DNA of 64,000 bases, taken from assembly GCF_900176435.1 (NCBI RefSeq), contig NZ_FWYE01000001.1, positions 62,001 through 126,000 on the forward strand, given 5' to 3'. Both the position numbers and the translations under genes were made by a program. This document shows, piece by piece, positions 1 through 7,964 of this stretch (positions are counted from its first letter, which is position 1; each line of letters starts with the position of its first letter). The stretch comes from Picrophilus oshimae DSM 9789 (lineage in GTDB: Archaea; Thermoplasmatota; Thermoplasmata; Thermoplasmatales; Thermoplasmataceae). The notes under the pieces are model-generated. The model ran no database searches, was not told where the DNA came from, and saw only the letters and a list, made by a program, of their open reading frames with translations.

Positions 1-329
1 TGATGAAGATAAAGGGCGTTGGCACAAAGACGGCAAATATAGTGCTAACACAATCATTTAACAAACCTGCTATACCGGTTGACACGCATGTGCACAGAAT
101 AGTAAATAGAATAGGCTTTGTCAATACAAGAACACCAGAGGAGACAGAGACCGAGCTCAAAAAGATTATACCATTGGAATACCAAATAGAGTTCAATCCT
201 GTTCTTGTTGAGTTTGGAAAAAATATATGCAAACCGGTATCACCAAAATGCGATATATGCCTTGTCAGGGATTGCTGTGATTATTATTCGAGAAAATCCA
301 TAAATAATGTTAAAGCAAACAAAGCATGA
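1..329 (+). CDS. nth: Endonuclease III, C-terminal part (partial, begins before the window)
   Basis: This is the C-terminal half of a DNA glycosylase/AP lyase of base excision repair that removes oxidised pyrimidines. The visible part starts inside the helix-hairpin-helix (GVGTKTA, with the expected catalytic lysine), followed by PVDTHVHR with the catalytic aspartate. It ends in the cysteine cluster [16 protein letters not shown], which binds a [4Fe-4S] cluster. Only about 108 residues are seen against about 210 for the family. The frame is open to the window edge and the first ATG (base 3) lies inside the conserved domain, so the true start is upstream. Confidence 0.9.
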   Translation, partial: MKIKGVGTKTANIVLTQSFNKPAIPVDTHVHRIVNRIGFVNTRTPEETETELKKIIPLEYQIEFNPVLVEFGKNICKPVSPKCDICLVRDCCDYYSRKSINNVKANKA

Positions 330-380
330 TGTTTCCTTCAATTTTTAGCAATATAAAGACTTTGTTTAAGGATAAACAAA

Positions 381-391
381 AAATAAATATA
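381..391 (+). promoter_or_regulatory. TATA box for the ferredoxin/geranylgeranyl reductase operon
   Basis: AAATAAATATA is centred about 26 nt before the ATG at 412. This is the spacing expected if transcription starts at the start codon (leaderless mRNA), as is common in Thermoplasmatales. The box is seen in the sequence; its function is inferred. Confidence 0.5.
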
Positions 392-411
392 TTCTTAATA
401 ATTCATAGTGC

Positions 412-624
412 ATGGAAGTTAAGCTAAAGAGTGAGATGGACGTTGATCGAAGTCTATGTAATTATTGCGGCGCATGTGTGGGCATGTGCCCTACTGATGC
501 AATATTCATGGATGAAACTGTAATAGACATAAATGAGGAAAAATGTATAAAATGTGGTTTCTGTGTTGTTGGCTGCCCAACAGGCGCAATAACTGCGGAG
601 TGGTTCCATGGAAGTAAATTATGA
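412..624 (+). CDS. 2[4Fe-4S] ferredoxin
   Basis: A 70-residue ferredoxin with two classic cluster motifs, CNYCGACVGMCP and CIKCGFCVVGCP, each giving CxxCxxCxxxCP. It should carry electrons in the cytoplasm. Its last 17 bp overlap the start of the geranylgeranyl reductase gene, so the two are translationally coupled. The inference is that it is the dedicated electron donor for saturating the isoprenoid chains of membrane lipids. A TATA box lies 26 nt upstream of the ATG. The length fits a minimal dicluster ferredoxin with no N-terminal extension. Confidence 0.93.
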   Translation: MEVKLKSEMDVDRSLCNYCGACVGMCPTDAIFMDETVIDINEEKCIKCGFCVVGCPTGAITAEWFHGSKL

Positions 625-1801
625 TGTTCTGGTTATAGGTGCCGGCCCTGCAGGGAGCTCTGCTGCAAGGTTTGCTGCCAGGAAGGGGCTTAAAACACTT
701 TTAATAGAGAAGAGGCCTGATATTGGCTCACCTGTCCGTTGTGGTGAGGGTGTCTCAAAGTCATGGATGCCCGAGGTTGAGCTAAAACCTGAAGATCACT
801 GGATATCAGATGAGGTAAAGGGGGCAAGGATCTACGGTCCATCTGAGAAAAAACCGATAATGCTCACCGCGGAGAACGCCGGAAATGAGGTTGGCTACGT
901 TGTCGAAAGGGACAAGTTTGACAAGCACATAGCAGCACTTGCAGCTTCCGAGGGTGCTGATGTCTGGGTAAAATCACCGGCGCTTTCAGTTATAAAGGAC
1001 GGAAATAGAATAGTTGGCGCAAAGGTCAGGCACAACTCCGAGATCGTTGATGTAAGGGCAAAGATGGTTATAGCTGCTGATGGCTTTGAGAGCGAGTTTG
1101 GCAGATGGGCAGGATTAAAATCATTGATACTTGCCAAAAACGATATAATATCATGCGTTGAGTACAGAATGATAAATGTTGATTCCGATGAGGATTACAC
1201 AGATTTTTACCTTGGTTCATGCGCACCTGCAGGATACATCTGGGTCTTTCCAAAGGGTAAGCATGAGGCAAACGTTGGTATCGGTGTAACAATATCAAAG
1301 ATGAGGGATCGCTTTGACGTTAAAAACTATCTTGATGCATTTATAAAGTCACATCCAGGCTATAGCAAGGGAAAAACAATACAGTTAATAACAGGCGGCG
1401 TTTCAGTATCAAAGGTCAGGGACAAATTCACATTACCAGGATTATTAACAGTGGGCGATGCCGCAAGGTTAATAGACCCAATAACAGGAGGAGGCATAGC
1501 AAACGGCATGATCTCTGGAAAGTACGCTGCGGAGGTTTCCAAGAAGGCAATAGACAATGAGGATTACTCACAGGAGATGATGAACAATTACGAGCGCATG
1601 GTAAAGGATAAATTCGAGAGGAAGCACCTTAGAAACTGGTTTGCCAAGGAAAAACTTGGAACGCTCTCTGATGAAACACTGGACAAGCTTGTTGATGTAA
1701 TTGCCGATGTAAAAATAAATGAGATCTCTGTTGAGGAAATATTAAAGGCAGTGCAGCTTAAGTATCCTGAGCTCGTTGAGGAGCTTGAAAGCCTTATATA
1801 A
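608..1801 (+). CDS. Digeranylgeranylglycerophospholipid (geranylgeranyl) reductase
   Basis: A flavoprotein that hydrogenates the double bonds of digeranylgeranyl-glycerophospholipids to give saturated archaeal ether lipids. At 397 residues it matches the size of the structurally known Thermoplasma acidophilum enzyme. Visible motifs are the N-terminal FAD Rossmann motif VIGAGPAG (residues 9-16), the RCGEGVSK segment, the substrate-site motif PAGYIWVFP, and GDAARLIDPITGGGI, the second FAD-binding motif. It overlaps the ferredoxin gene upstream, which probably supplies its electrons. Its stop lies 2 bp from the convergent srp54 stop. Confidence is high for the family and good for the substrate. 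Confidence 0.93.
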   Translation: MEVNYDVLVIGAGPAGSSAARFAARKGLKTLLIEKRPDIGSPVRCGEGVSKSWMPEVELKPEDHWISDEVKGARIYGPSEKKPIMLTAENAGNEVGYVVERDKFDKHIAALAASEGADVWVKSPALSVIKDGNRIVGAKVRHNSEIVDVRAKMVIAADGFESEFGRWAGLKSLILAKNDIISCVEYRMINVDSDEDYTDFYLGSCAPAGYIWVFPKGKHEANVGIGVTISKMRDRFDVKNYLDAFIKSHPGYSKGKTIQLITGGVSVSKVRDKFTLPGLLTVGDAARLIDPITGGGIANGMISGKYAAEVSKKAIDNEDYSQEMMNNYERMVKDKFERKHLRNWFAKEKLGTLSDETLDKLVDVIADVKINEISVEEILKAVQLKYPELVEELESLI

Positions 1802-1803
1802 AT

Positions 1804-3174
1804 TTATTTTATATTTTCCAGATCCTCAAGACCGAAGTTGCCTGATTTCATCTGTGATTTTAACAATTTTTTAAAGTTTCTGTTGCTTTTTATCATCTTC
1901 ATGTTATTCTTCATTGCATTGTATTCCTTTAAAAGGGCACGAACCTCCCTTTCATCCTTTCCTGAACCAATGGATATCCTCTTTATCCTTTTTGCATTTA
2001 TTATATCTGGATTTTCAAGCTCACTGTATGTCATTGAATCAAGTATAACCCTGTAAATGTTCAGCTTTTCATTGGCACGGTCTATCTCGCTATCGTTTAG
2101 TTTATCACCGCCAGGTATTCTTGACAGTGGCATTGAATTAAATATCTTTTTTAACAGCCCTGGTTTTGAGAATTTTTCCCAGACATCATACATGTCCTTT
2201 AAATTGAATTTTCCGGACATTAATTTATCAAGTGATTTTTCAGCCTCCTCCTCTGTTATATTTGTCTCCTTTACGGCCTCCATTAACGCATCAATGTCGC
2301 CCATGCCCAGAAGCCTTGAAAGAAACTTCCTTGGATTGAATACCTCAAAGTCCTCCATATGCTCCCCGGTGCCTATGAAATAAACTGGAGACTTTATCTC
2401 GGCAACGGCGCTCAGTGCACCACCACCCTTTCCTGTACCATCCATCTTTGTTATTATTACACCGCTTATGCTAACTGCGTCATTTAGTACCTTTGCCTGT
2501 GGACCGACCTGCTGGCCAAGGGTTGCATCGACAACGTATAAAACCTCGTCAGGTTTTATTTCGTTCTTAATCCTTTTAATTTCATCTATTAATTCATCAT
2601 CAAGCGAATCCCTGCCGCTGGTATCTATGATCTTTACCTTTGCATCCCCAAGCCTATCAAGCCCATTTTTTATAATTTTCACAGGGTCCTTTTCATTTTT
2701 TTCACCGTAGAATAGCGAATTCACCTGTTTTGATATCTGCTCAAGCTGCTCATAAGCTCCTGGTCTGTGAACATCTGCCGCTATAAGGCCAACGCTTAGG
2801 CCCTTTTTTATAAAGAATCTTGCAAGCTTCCCTGCGGTCGTCGTTTTTCCATTTCCATAAAGACCGACAAGCATTATTGTCTGGGGCTTTAGCTCAATCC
2901 TTGATTCCTCACCAAGTATTGATAATAGCTCCTCGTAGATGATCTTTAATATAAAATCCTGCTCACTCATGCCTGCCGGCGGCTTTTCAGTTGCTGCGCG
3001 CTCCTGCAGCCTGTTCGTTAATGAAATAACAAGCTTTACATTAACATCTGCCTTAAGAAGGGCTCTTTGTATATCTTTTGATACCTCTTTTATCGTTTCC
3101 TTATCAATGTAACTTGATCCTGAAATCTTTTTAAATACATCCTTTAATGATGATGATAAATTTTCAAGAACCAT
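1804..3174 (-). CDS. srp54: Signal recognition particle GTPase SRP54
   Basis: The SRP subunit that binds signal peptides and 7S RNA and delivers ribosomes to the membrane by GTP-controlled docking with FtsY. Its 456 residues contain an N-terminal helical bundle with ALLKADVNV, a GTPase domain with G1 GLYGNGKTT (about 104-112), G3 DTSGR (184-188), G4 TKMD (242-245) and GTGEHMEDFE, then a helical M domain. The G1 and G3 loops differ slightly from the usual GxQGSGKTT and DTAGR. The convergent neighbour is 2 bp away and the TFS gene lies just upstream on the same strand. Confidence 0.95.
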   Translation of the reverse strand: MVLENLSSSLKDVFKKISGSSYIDKETIKEVSKDIQRALLKADVNVKLVISLTNRLQERAATEKPPAGMSEQDFILKIIYEELLSILGEESRIELKPQTIMLVGLYGNGKTTTAGKLARFFIKKGLSVGLIAADVHRPGAYEQLEQISKQVNSLFYGEKNEKDPVKIIKNGLDRLGDAKVKIIDTSGRDSLDDELIDEIKRIKNEIKPDEVLYVVDATLGQQVGPQAKVLNDAVSISGVIITKMDGTGKGGGALSAVAEIKSPVYFIGTGEHMEDFEVFNPRKFLSRLLGMGDIDALMEAVKETNITEEEAEKSLDKLMSGKFNLKDMYDVWEKFSKPGLLKKIFNSMPLSRIPGGDKLNDSEIDRANEKLNIYRVILDSMTYSELENPDIINAKRIKRISIGSGKDEREVRALLKEYNAMKNNMKMIKSNRNFKKLLKSQMKSGNFGLEDLENIK

Positions 3175-3208
3175 GATTTAAATTATATAAATAAAGTATA
3201 TAATATTT

Positions 3209-3514
3209 TCAATACTCACGCCATCTGTAGCCGCATGCTGCACATGTGTAAAATTTTGTTTCAGGCTCATCTGCAGATCTTGTCTGCTTTAAAAGATAGT
3301 ATGCACCAACATGATGGCATTTTGGACATACAGCCTCACTGTCAAGGGGCTCTGCATTTACCTCCTTTTCTATCATTATAATTTCCTTATCTGAGCTCTT
3401 ATTAACTATTTTTGTACTCTTTTCAGCTCCCTTTGACATCTCGTAACCACAGCTTCTGCATATGTATTTTCCATTTGATGGAGTCATAAGAGAACCGCAT
3501 TTTGGGCAAAACAT
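3209..3514 (-). CDS. tfs: Transcription factor S (TFS, TFIIS-like)
   Basis: The archaeal transcript-cleavage factor that rescues backtracked RNA polymerase. Its 101 residues hold an N-terminal Rpb9-like zinc ribbon (CPKCGSL...CRSCGYE) and a C-terminal TFIIS zinc ribbon (CPKCHHVGAYYL...CAACGYRW). The acidic hairpin QTRSADEPET carries the Asp-Glu pair that reaches the polymerase active site. It lies 34 bp upstream of srp54 on the same strand and may share a transcript. Confidence 0.94.
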   Translation of the reverse strand: MFCPKCGSLMTPSNGKYICRSCGYEMSKGAEKSTKIVNKSSDKEIIMIEKEVNAEPLDSEAVCPKCHHVGAYYLLKQTRSADEPETKFYTCAACGYRWREY

Positions 3515-3589
3515 AGATTTTTAATATTGATAAAAAGTATTTAAATTTATACATCAGAAAGGTTTAATATCCAGCGCGGATTTATAAAT

Positions 3590-3979
3590 ATGGATACATC
3601 CGAGATTCTGAAAAAATATAGAAATATAGCAGTAATCGGTATATCTGACAAGCCTGACAGGCCCGGATACTACGTTCCAAAATACCTAAGGGATCATGGA
3701 TATAATATTATACCGGTAAATCCAAACATAGAGTCCTGGGATGGCATAAAATCATACAGGGATATATCAGATGTGGATGAGAATATAGATGTAATAGAGA
3801 TATTCAGAAGGCCGGAGGCGGTTCTTGACATTGTGAGGCAATCATTGAATAAAAAACCAAAGGTTATATGGATGCAGGAAGGAATAATTAACGAGGATGC
3901 AAAAAAACTCGCTGAGGAAAATAATATTACCGTGGTAATGGATAAATGCATGATGAAGGAGCACATGAAATTAAAATGA
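3590..3979 (+). CDS. CoA-binding domain protein (YccU type)
   Basis: A 129-residue single Rossmann-like CoA-binding domain. Typical features are an N-terminal strand followed by VIGISDKPDRPGYYVPKYL, then PVNPNIESWDG, and WMQEGIINEDAKKLAEENNITVV near the end, with a conserved late Cys (MDKCMM). Family members bind CoA but have no settled reaction. It stands alone between the divergent TFS gene and tRNA-Ser. The ATG at 3590 is preceded by an AT-rich stretch, so a leaderless start is plausible. Confidence 0.85.
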   Translation: MDTSEILKKYRNIAVIGISDKPDRPGYYVPKYLRDHGYNIIPVNPNIESWDGIKSYRDISDVDENIDVIEIFRRPEAVLDIVRQSLNKKPKVIWMQEGIINEDAKKLAEENNITVVMDKCMMKEHMKLK

Positions 3980-4014
3980 AAAATTTTTATGTGATTTTTT
4001 AATTATGCATTGAT

Positions 4015-4101
4015 GCTGGGATAGCCTAGCCCGGTAAGGCGGTAGACCCGAAATCTACTGCTCTCTGTAGCTCGGGAGTTCAAATCTCCCTCCCAGCGCC
4101 A
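4015..4101 (+). tRNA. tRNA-Ser (anticodon CGA), CCA encoded
   Basis: The acceptor stem GCTGGGA pairs with TCCCAGC (4091-4097). There is a long class II variable arm, a T-arm GGGAG-TTCAAAT-CTCCC, and an anticodon stem GTAGA/TCTAC holding the loop CCCGAAA. The anticodon is CGA, reading UCG. The discriminator is G and CCA is encoded. The base before the anticodon is C rather than the nearly universal U33. Confidence 0.9.
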
Positions 4102-4136
4102 TAAGATGCATTGATTCTAAAGAATTAAAAATAATA

Positions 4137-5090
4137 TTATAATGAGACCTTACCAGGTACCTTTGGGAATGGATTTGTATCCTCTATCCTCTCAAGACCG
4201 CAGACATACCTTGTAAACCTTTCAATGCCTATGCCAAAGCCTGCAGACATCTTTATACCGTGCCTTGCAAGTTCAATAAACCATTTGAACTGCTCCTCTG
4301 TTTGGCCTTTCTTGTGTATCCTTTCTATTATTCTTGGCAGCTCATATTCCCTCTCGCCGCCGGATGATGCTTCCTGGTATCCTTCCGGCCATATTAAATC
4401 CATGTCCCTTAGTATTCCGGGCTTATCATCGTATTCACGATCATAGAATTCCCTTGCCTCTAATGGTATATCTATTAACCATACAGGCTCCTTTGATTCC
4501 ATTGATAGCTCGCGCTCAAAGTCCTTTCCATATTTTTTCTCGGCCTCCATGTACGTGATCTTCCGGAATGGCTTCTTGAAATCTGGCAGTGACCTCTTAA
4601 AGAATTTAAGCTCATCTGCATCGTTTTCCTTTATCTTTTTTATTGTGTATATAATGAGATCTTCTGCCAGATCCATCATCTCCTCCCTGGTCTTTTCAAG
4701 AGCCTCGATATCGACCTGAGTGAATTCGTAAAGGTGCCTGCCAGTCTTGGACTTTTCCTCAACCTCAAGCCTGATGTTTGGTGACATTATAAATATCTTT
4801 TTTAATGACTGAACTGCAATCTGCTTATGGAAGATCATGCTCTTTGTAAGCCATAGGTCACCGCCATATGCACTTATCTTTGGATCATAAACAGGATGGT
4901 TTAATGGGTCTGTTAACGGCGATATTATTACAGGAGGTATTTCTATATAGCCTTTTCCCCTAAGGAACTCTGATATGTATCCGCGTATATCACTGCCAAC
5001 CTTTATTGCATGCCTGACCTTCTCATCGCCGAGATGCTTTAATGAGTATTCTATCTCATTCTGTACATATTCTTCAATATTCATTGACAT
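4137..5090 (-). CDS. Archaeal asparagine synthetase related to AsnRS (AS-AR type)
   Basis: 317 residues forming only the catalytic core of a class IIb aminoacyl-tRNA synthetase. Motif 2 lies around SPNIRLEVEEKSKTGRHLYEF and motif 3 is GFGIGIERFTRY. There is no N-terminal OB-fold anticodon-binding domain, so it should not charge tRNA. Proteins of this architecture in Pyrococcus make free asparagine from aspartate, ATP and ammonia, and that is the most likely role here. It diverges from an Lrp/AsnC regulator across 93 bp, an arrangement that recalls bacterial asnA/asnC. A shortened AsnRS of other function remains possible. Confidence 0.82.
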   Translation of the reverse strand: MSMNIEEYVQNEIEYSLKHLGDEKVRHAIKVGSDIRGYISEFLRGKGYIEIPPVIISPLTDPLNHPVYDPKISAYGGDLWLTKSMIFHKQIAVQSLKKIFIMSPNIRLEVEEKSKTGRHLYEFTQVDIEALEKTREEMMDLAEDLIIYTIKKIKENDADELKFFKRSLPDFKKPFRKITYMEAEKKYGKDFERELSMESKEPVWLIDIPLEAREFYDREYDDKPGILRDMDLIWPEGYQEASSGGEREYELPRIIERIHKKGQTEEQFKWFIELARHGIKMSAGFGIGIERFTRYVCGLERIEDTNPFPKVPGKVSL

Positions 5091-5103
5091 AATATCATAA
5101 GCA

Positions 5104-5134
5104 TTTTTGAATTAATAAACATTTTAATCAAAAT
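5104..5134. promoter_or_regulatory. Candidate operator: imperfect inverted repeat between asparagine synthetase and Lrp genes
   Basis: TTTTTGA (5104-5110) and TCAAAAT (5128-5134) form an inverted repeat around the probable leftward TATA element (revcomp TTTATTAAT, about 5111-5119), itself about 26 nt before the asparagine synthetase ATG. A protein bound here would block that promoter. The arms are AT-rich and could arise by chance. Confidence 0.35.
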
Positions 5135-5152
5135 AATAAACAAAAATAGTTT

Positions 5153-5161
5153 TATTTAAAT
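5153..5161 (+). promoter_or_regulatory. TATA box of the Lrp/AsnC gene
   Basis: TATTTAAAT is centred about 27 nt before the ATG at 5184, consistent with a leaderless transcript. Confidence 0.5.
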
Positions 5162-5183
5162 ACTTCCTTGTCATTTTGTTTTA

Positions 5184-5627
5184 ATGCTGGACAAGGTTGA
5201 TAAGAAGGATATGGAGATTATATCATATTTAAGGGATCATGGCCGTGATAAGATATCTGATATTTCGAACAGCCTTCAGATACCAAGGGCCACGGTTTTT
5301 GAAAGGATGGAGCGTTTAAGAAAGGAGGGCTTTATAAAAAAGTACACTGTTGACCTTGACTATGAAAAGCTTGGTTATTCAGTTATGGCATACATATTAA
5401 TAGAGTACGATTCCAAGGCAAAGGTGGATCAGAAGACACTTTGCAGGAATCTTGCCGCAATGGAAAACGTAATATCAGCATCCATAATAACAGGAGACTG
5501 GGATATAATAATATTGACTGTGCAGAAATCAATGAAGGATCTATCAGAATTTGTCCTTGAAAAGCTTAGAACAATGGACGGCGTCCAGAGATCGCAGACA
5601 ATACCAATATTTGAAAGGATTTTATAA
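5184..5627 (+). CDS. Lrp/AsnC-family transcriptional regulator
   Basis: A 147-residue feast/famine regulator. The N-terminal winged helix-turn-helix (residues 5-60) includes ISDISNSLQIPRATVFERM. The C-terminal RAM ligand-binding domain begins near VMAYILIEYD and contains ITGDWDIIILTV. Such proteins assemble as dimers and octamers and sense amino acids. Its divergent partner is the asparagine synthetase-like gene, so local control by asparagine or a related ligand is a reasonable inference. tRNA-Ser(GGA) follows 40 bp downstream. Confidence 0.92.
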   Translation: MLDKVDKKDMEIISYLRDHGRDKISDISNSLQIPRATVFERMERLRKEGFIKKYTVDLDYEKLGYSVMAYILIEYDSKAKVDQKTLCRNLAAMENVISASIITGDWDIIILTVQKSMKDLSEFVLEKLRTMDGVQRSQTIPIFERIL

Positions 5628-5666
5628 CCGTAATATTCATAATCTAAGATTCGATTCAGAATTGAT

Positions 5667-5749
5667 GCTGGGATAGCCTAGCCTGGTAGGGCGCAGGTCT
5701 GGAAAACCTGTGCTGAAATAGCTCGGGAGTTCAAATCTCCCTCCCAGCG
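5667..5749 (+). tRNA. tRNA-Ser (anticodon GGA)
   Basis: The acceptor GCTGGGA pairs with TCCCAGC. The D-arm, T-arm and acceptor are nearly the same as in the tRNA-Ser at 4015. The anticodon stem CAGGT/ACCTG carries the loop CTGGAAA with normal U33, giving anticodon GGA for UCC/UCU. It has a class II variable arm and a G discriminator. A full CCA is not encoded. Confidence 0.93.
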
Positions 5750-5758
5750 CATTTGCAG

Positions 5759-6280
5759 TTATTTTATATACCTGTCTATGTAATGCATTTCAAGTTCTAT
5801 GTGCATGTCCCGTTTAAAATCATATTTATTAAAGATGCTTTCAAGCTCATCCTGATTTATCTTTATGCTTTCAGGCGGCCCAAAATTTGTACCCTTTTTA
5901 AATTCTATTAAAACAACATACTTTGTATTAACTATCTTTTTCATTAATTTATCCCTGCATTCTATATCATGAAAAACGTTTGAAAAAAATGCCTTGTTAT
6001 GCTCTGGAAGCTCCATATCACAGAGATCGCCATTGATGATCTGAACCTTTTTATTATCATTTATCCTTTCATTTATCATTGATATGGCCTCATCATCGTT
6101 CTCAATGGCATAAACGTAACCACATCTTAAAAAGTTTGAGAACAAGATTGAATAGTAACCATCACCGGCGCCAAAATCTATTATCCTGTCATCTGGCTGA
6201 ATGTTCATCGCCTCAAGAACCTTTGAATCAGGTATGTATAATTTTCTCATCTCTGCTATTCGTTTTCTATCAAACTTCAT
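5759..6280 (-). CDS. Class I SAM-dependent methyltransferase
   Basis: A 173-residue protein with the SAM-binding motif I IIDFGAGDGYYS (about residues 33-44), an acidic end of strand 2 (AIENDDEA), and NGDLCDMEL before the motif IV region. No targeting or extra substrate domain is visible, so the substrate is unknown; small-molecule, protein and RNA targets are all possible. It stands alone, convergent with tRNA-Ser(GGA) and 29 bp before the citrate synthase stop. Confidence 0.8.
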   Translation of the reverse strand: MKFDRKRIAEMRKLYIPDSKVLEAMNIQPDDRIIDFGAGDGYYSILFSNFLRCGYVYAIENDDEAISMINERINDNKKVQIINGDLCDMELPEHNKAFFSNVFHDIECRDKLMKKIVNTKYVVLIEFKKGTNFGPPESIKINQDELESIFNKYDFKRDMHIELEMHYIDRYIK

Positions 6281-6309
6281 GGGCTAATATAAAATAATAT
6301 TTAATAATA

Positions 6310-7431
6310 TTATCTTTTATCTATTGGTACAACATCTCTCTTCTCAGGGCCTATATATATTGCCCTTGGCCTTATTAATCTCTCCTCGCTCTCAACGTAC
6401 TCTGATATGTGTGCAACCCAGCCAACAACCCTTGAAAGTGCGAAGAGCGTTGTGAACATGTATAATGGAAAGCCTATCTCATTAAAGACTATGCCTGAAT
6501 AGTAATCAGTGTTTGGAAAGATCTTTTTCTGGCCAAAGTTCTTAACGCCCAGAGCCTCAAGCCTCTCTGCAAGCTCAAGTATTTTTTTCTGTTCATCGGT
6601 TTTTGCATTTTTCCTTGCAAGCTCCTTGAAGATTAACATCCTTGGATCGTATGTTTTATAAACCCTGTGGCCAAAGCCCATTAACCTCTTTTTATTGTTT
6701 AATATATTTTCATTGAACCATGAATCAACGTTTTCAGGGGATTTTATTGCAAGGAACTGCTTATAGGCAGCCTCTGCCGCCCCTCCGTGAAGCGGGCCCT
6801 TCAGTGCAGCTATTGCTGCTGTAACACATGAGTACATATCAGATAACGTTGATGATGCAACAAGTGCTGCCGTGGTTGATGCCGGTACCTCATGATCTAT
6901 GTAAAGTATCAATGCTGCGTTCATTGCCTTTATTTTATCCTCATCTATGCCTGAATCAAAGCATGCATTAAGAAATGCCTCGGCATAACCCTTATTCTCA
7001 GGATCCTTTATTTCCCTTCCGTCCCTGTACCTAAAGACAGCCGAGACAATTCCAAGGGCGCGGCCCATAATCTCTGCGGCCTTTTCACGATCCCTTTCCT
7101 TTTCCCATGTGTATTCCTCGGTGCTCAATGCCGCGAAGGCTGCCTCCATGATTGCAAGGGCATCGCCATCCCTTGGCATGTTTTTTATGATGTTTTTTAC
7201 ATTTTCAGGAATTTTATAATTCTTCATTACATTGCTTTTAAAGTGTTCTAGCTCGTCCCTTTTTGGAAGCTCGCCGTAAAACATTAGATAGGCAACCTCC
7301 TCAAAGGAGCAGTGTTCAACGAGATCTTTTATATCATAACCCCTGTACCTGAGCTCCCCCTTTTCACCATCTATCGATGTTAATGATGTGTACTTTATGA
7401 AAACGTCCTCAAGACCAAGACTTATACTCAT
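6310..7431 (-). CDS. gltA: Citrate synthase
   Basis: Condenses acetyl-CoA and oxaloacetate to citrate, the entry step of the citric acid cycle. From MSISLGLEDV the protein has 373 residues. It shows the conserved LKGPLHGGAAEAA and MGFGHRVYKTYDPR segments with the active-site histidines and PNTDYYSGIV with the catalytic Asp, and it ends in the RLIRPRAIYIGP signature. The frame extends 10 codons further upstream into the CBS gene, but the ATG at 7431 fits the family. It lies 1 bp from the stop of the upstream CBS gene, so the two are co-transcribed. Confidence 0.96.
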   Translation of the reverse strand: MSISLGLEDVFIKYTSLTSIDGEKGELRYRGYDIKDLVEHCSFEEVAYLMFYGELPKRDELEHFKSNVMKNYKIPENVKNIIKNMPRDGDALAIMEAAFAALSTEEYTWEKERDREKAAEIMGRALGIVSAVFRYRDGREIKDPENKGYAEAFLNACFDSGIDEDKIKAMNAALILYIDHEVPASTTAALVASSTLSDMYSCVTAAIAALKGPLHGGAAEAAYKQFLAIKSPENVDSWFNENILNNKKRLMGFGHRVYKTYDPRMLIFKELARKNAKTDEQKKILELAERLEALGVKNFGQKKIFPNTDYYSGIVFNEIGFPLYMFTTLFALSRVVGWVAHISEYVESEERLIRPRAIYIGPEKRDVVPIDKR

Positions 7432-7432
7432 A

Positions 7433-7864
7433 TTAATCACTTCCCTCCCAGTCACTATCATTAATATTGCCGAGATTCCTTATAATGTCCTTTTCCCTGA
7501 AAAGATCCCTTGTTGATATTATTCCTGTAACCTTTCCTGATTTTGATTTAACTATCAAATGCCTTATGTTATGTTTTCCCATCAGTGCAGCGGCCTTTGT
7601 TATCGGTTCATCCTCATCTATAAATATTAGGTTATTCTTTGTTGCTATCTTTGATACATTGTCGTTAACAGGAATCGATTTTGCTATTGCCCTGATTATG
7701 TCGCGCTCTGTTACTATTCCTGTTAATTTTTCAGGGGTTCCAACAAGAATGGATCCCTTGTTTTCACCGGACATTATGCTGGCGGCCTTTTCAATACTCT
7801 CATTATCATTTATGTAAAGCGGCCTCTTGTTCATTGCGTCCCTGACTGAGATCCCCATGCTCAT
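7433..7864 (-). CDS. Tandem CBS-domain protein
   Basis: 143 residues made almost entirely of two CBS domains (about 8-60 and 70-130), with the repeated signatures GIVTERDIIRAIAK and GIISTRDLFREKD. Such pairs bind adenine nucleotides or SAM and act as energy sensors. It has no catalytic domain. It is the first gene of a two-gene operon with citrate synthase, so an effect on citrate synthase activity or level by an adenylate signal is possible but unproven. Confidence 0.88.
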   Translation of the reverse strand: MSMGISVRDAMNKRPLYINDNESIEKAASIMSGENKGSILVGTPEKLTGIVTERDIIRAIAKSIPVNDNVSKIATKNNLIFIDEDEPITKAAALMGKHNIRHLIVKSKSGKVTGIISTRDLFREKDIIRNLGNINDSDWEGSD

Positions 7865-7964
7865 TTATTTATACTTAAAACATAAACATTATGTTTAGGA
7901 ATTATGTTAAATGCAAATTTTTAGACTAATACAAACTTTTTTTTACTTAAAATGATAATCAATT

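Noticed and set aside
895-1557. Minus-strand ORFs inside the geranylgeranyl reductase gene
   Set aside because: They are shadows of a well-conserved gene, show no family motif and have no promoter.
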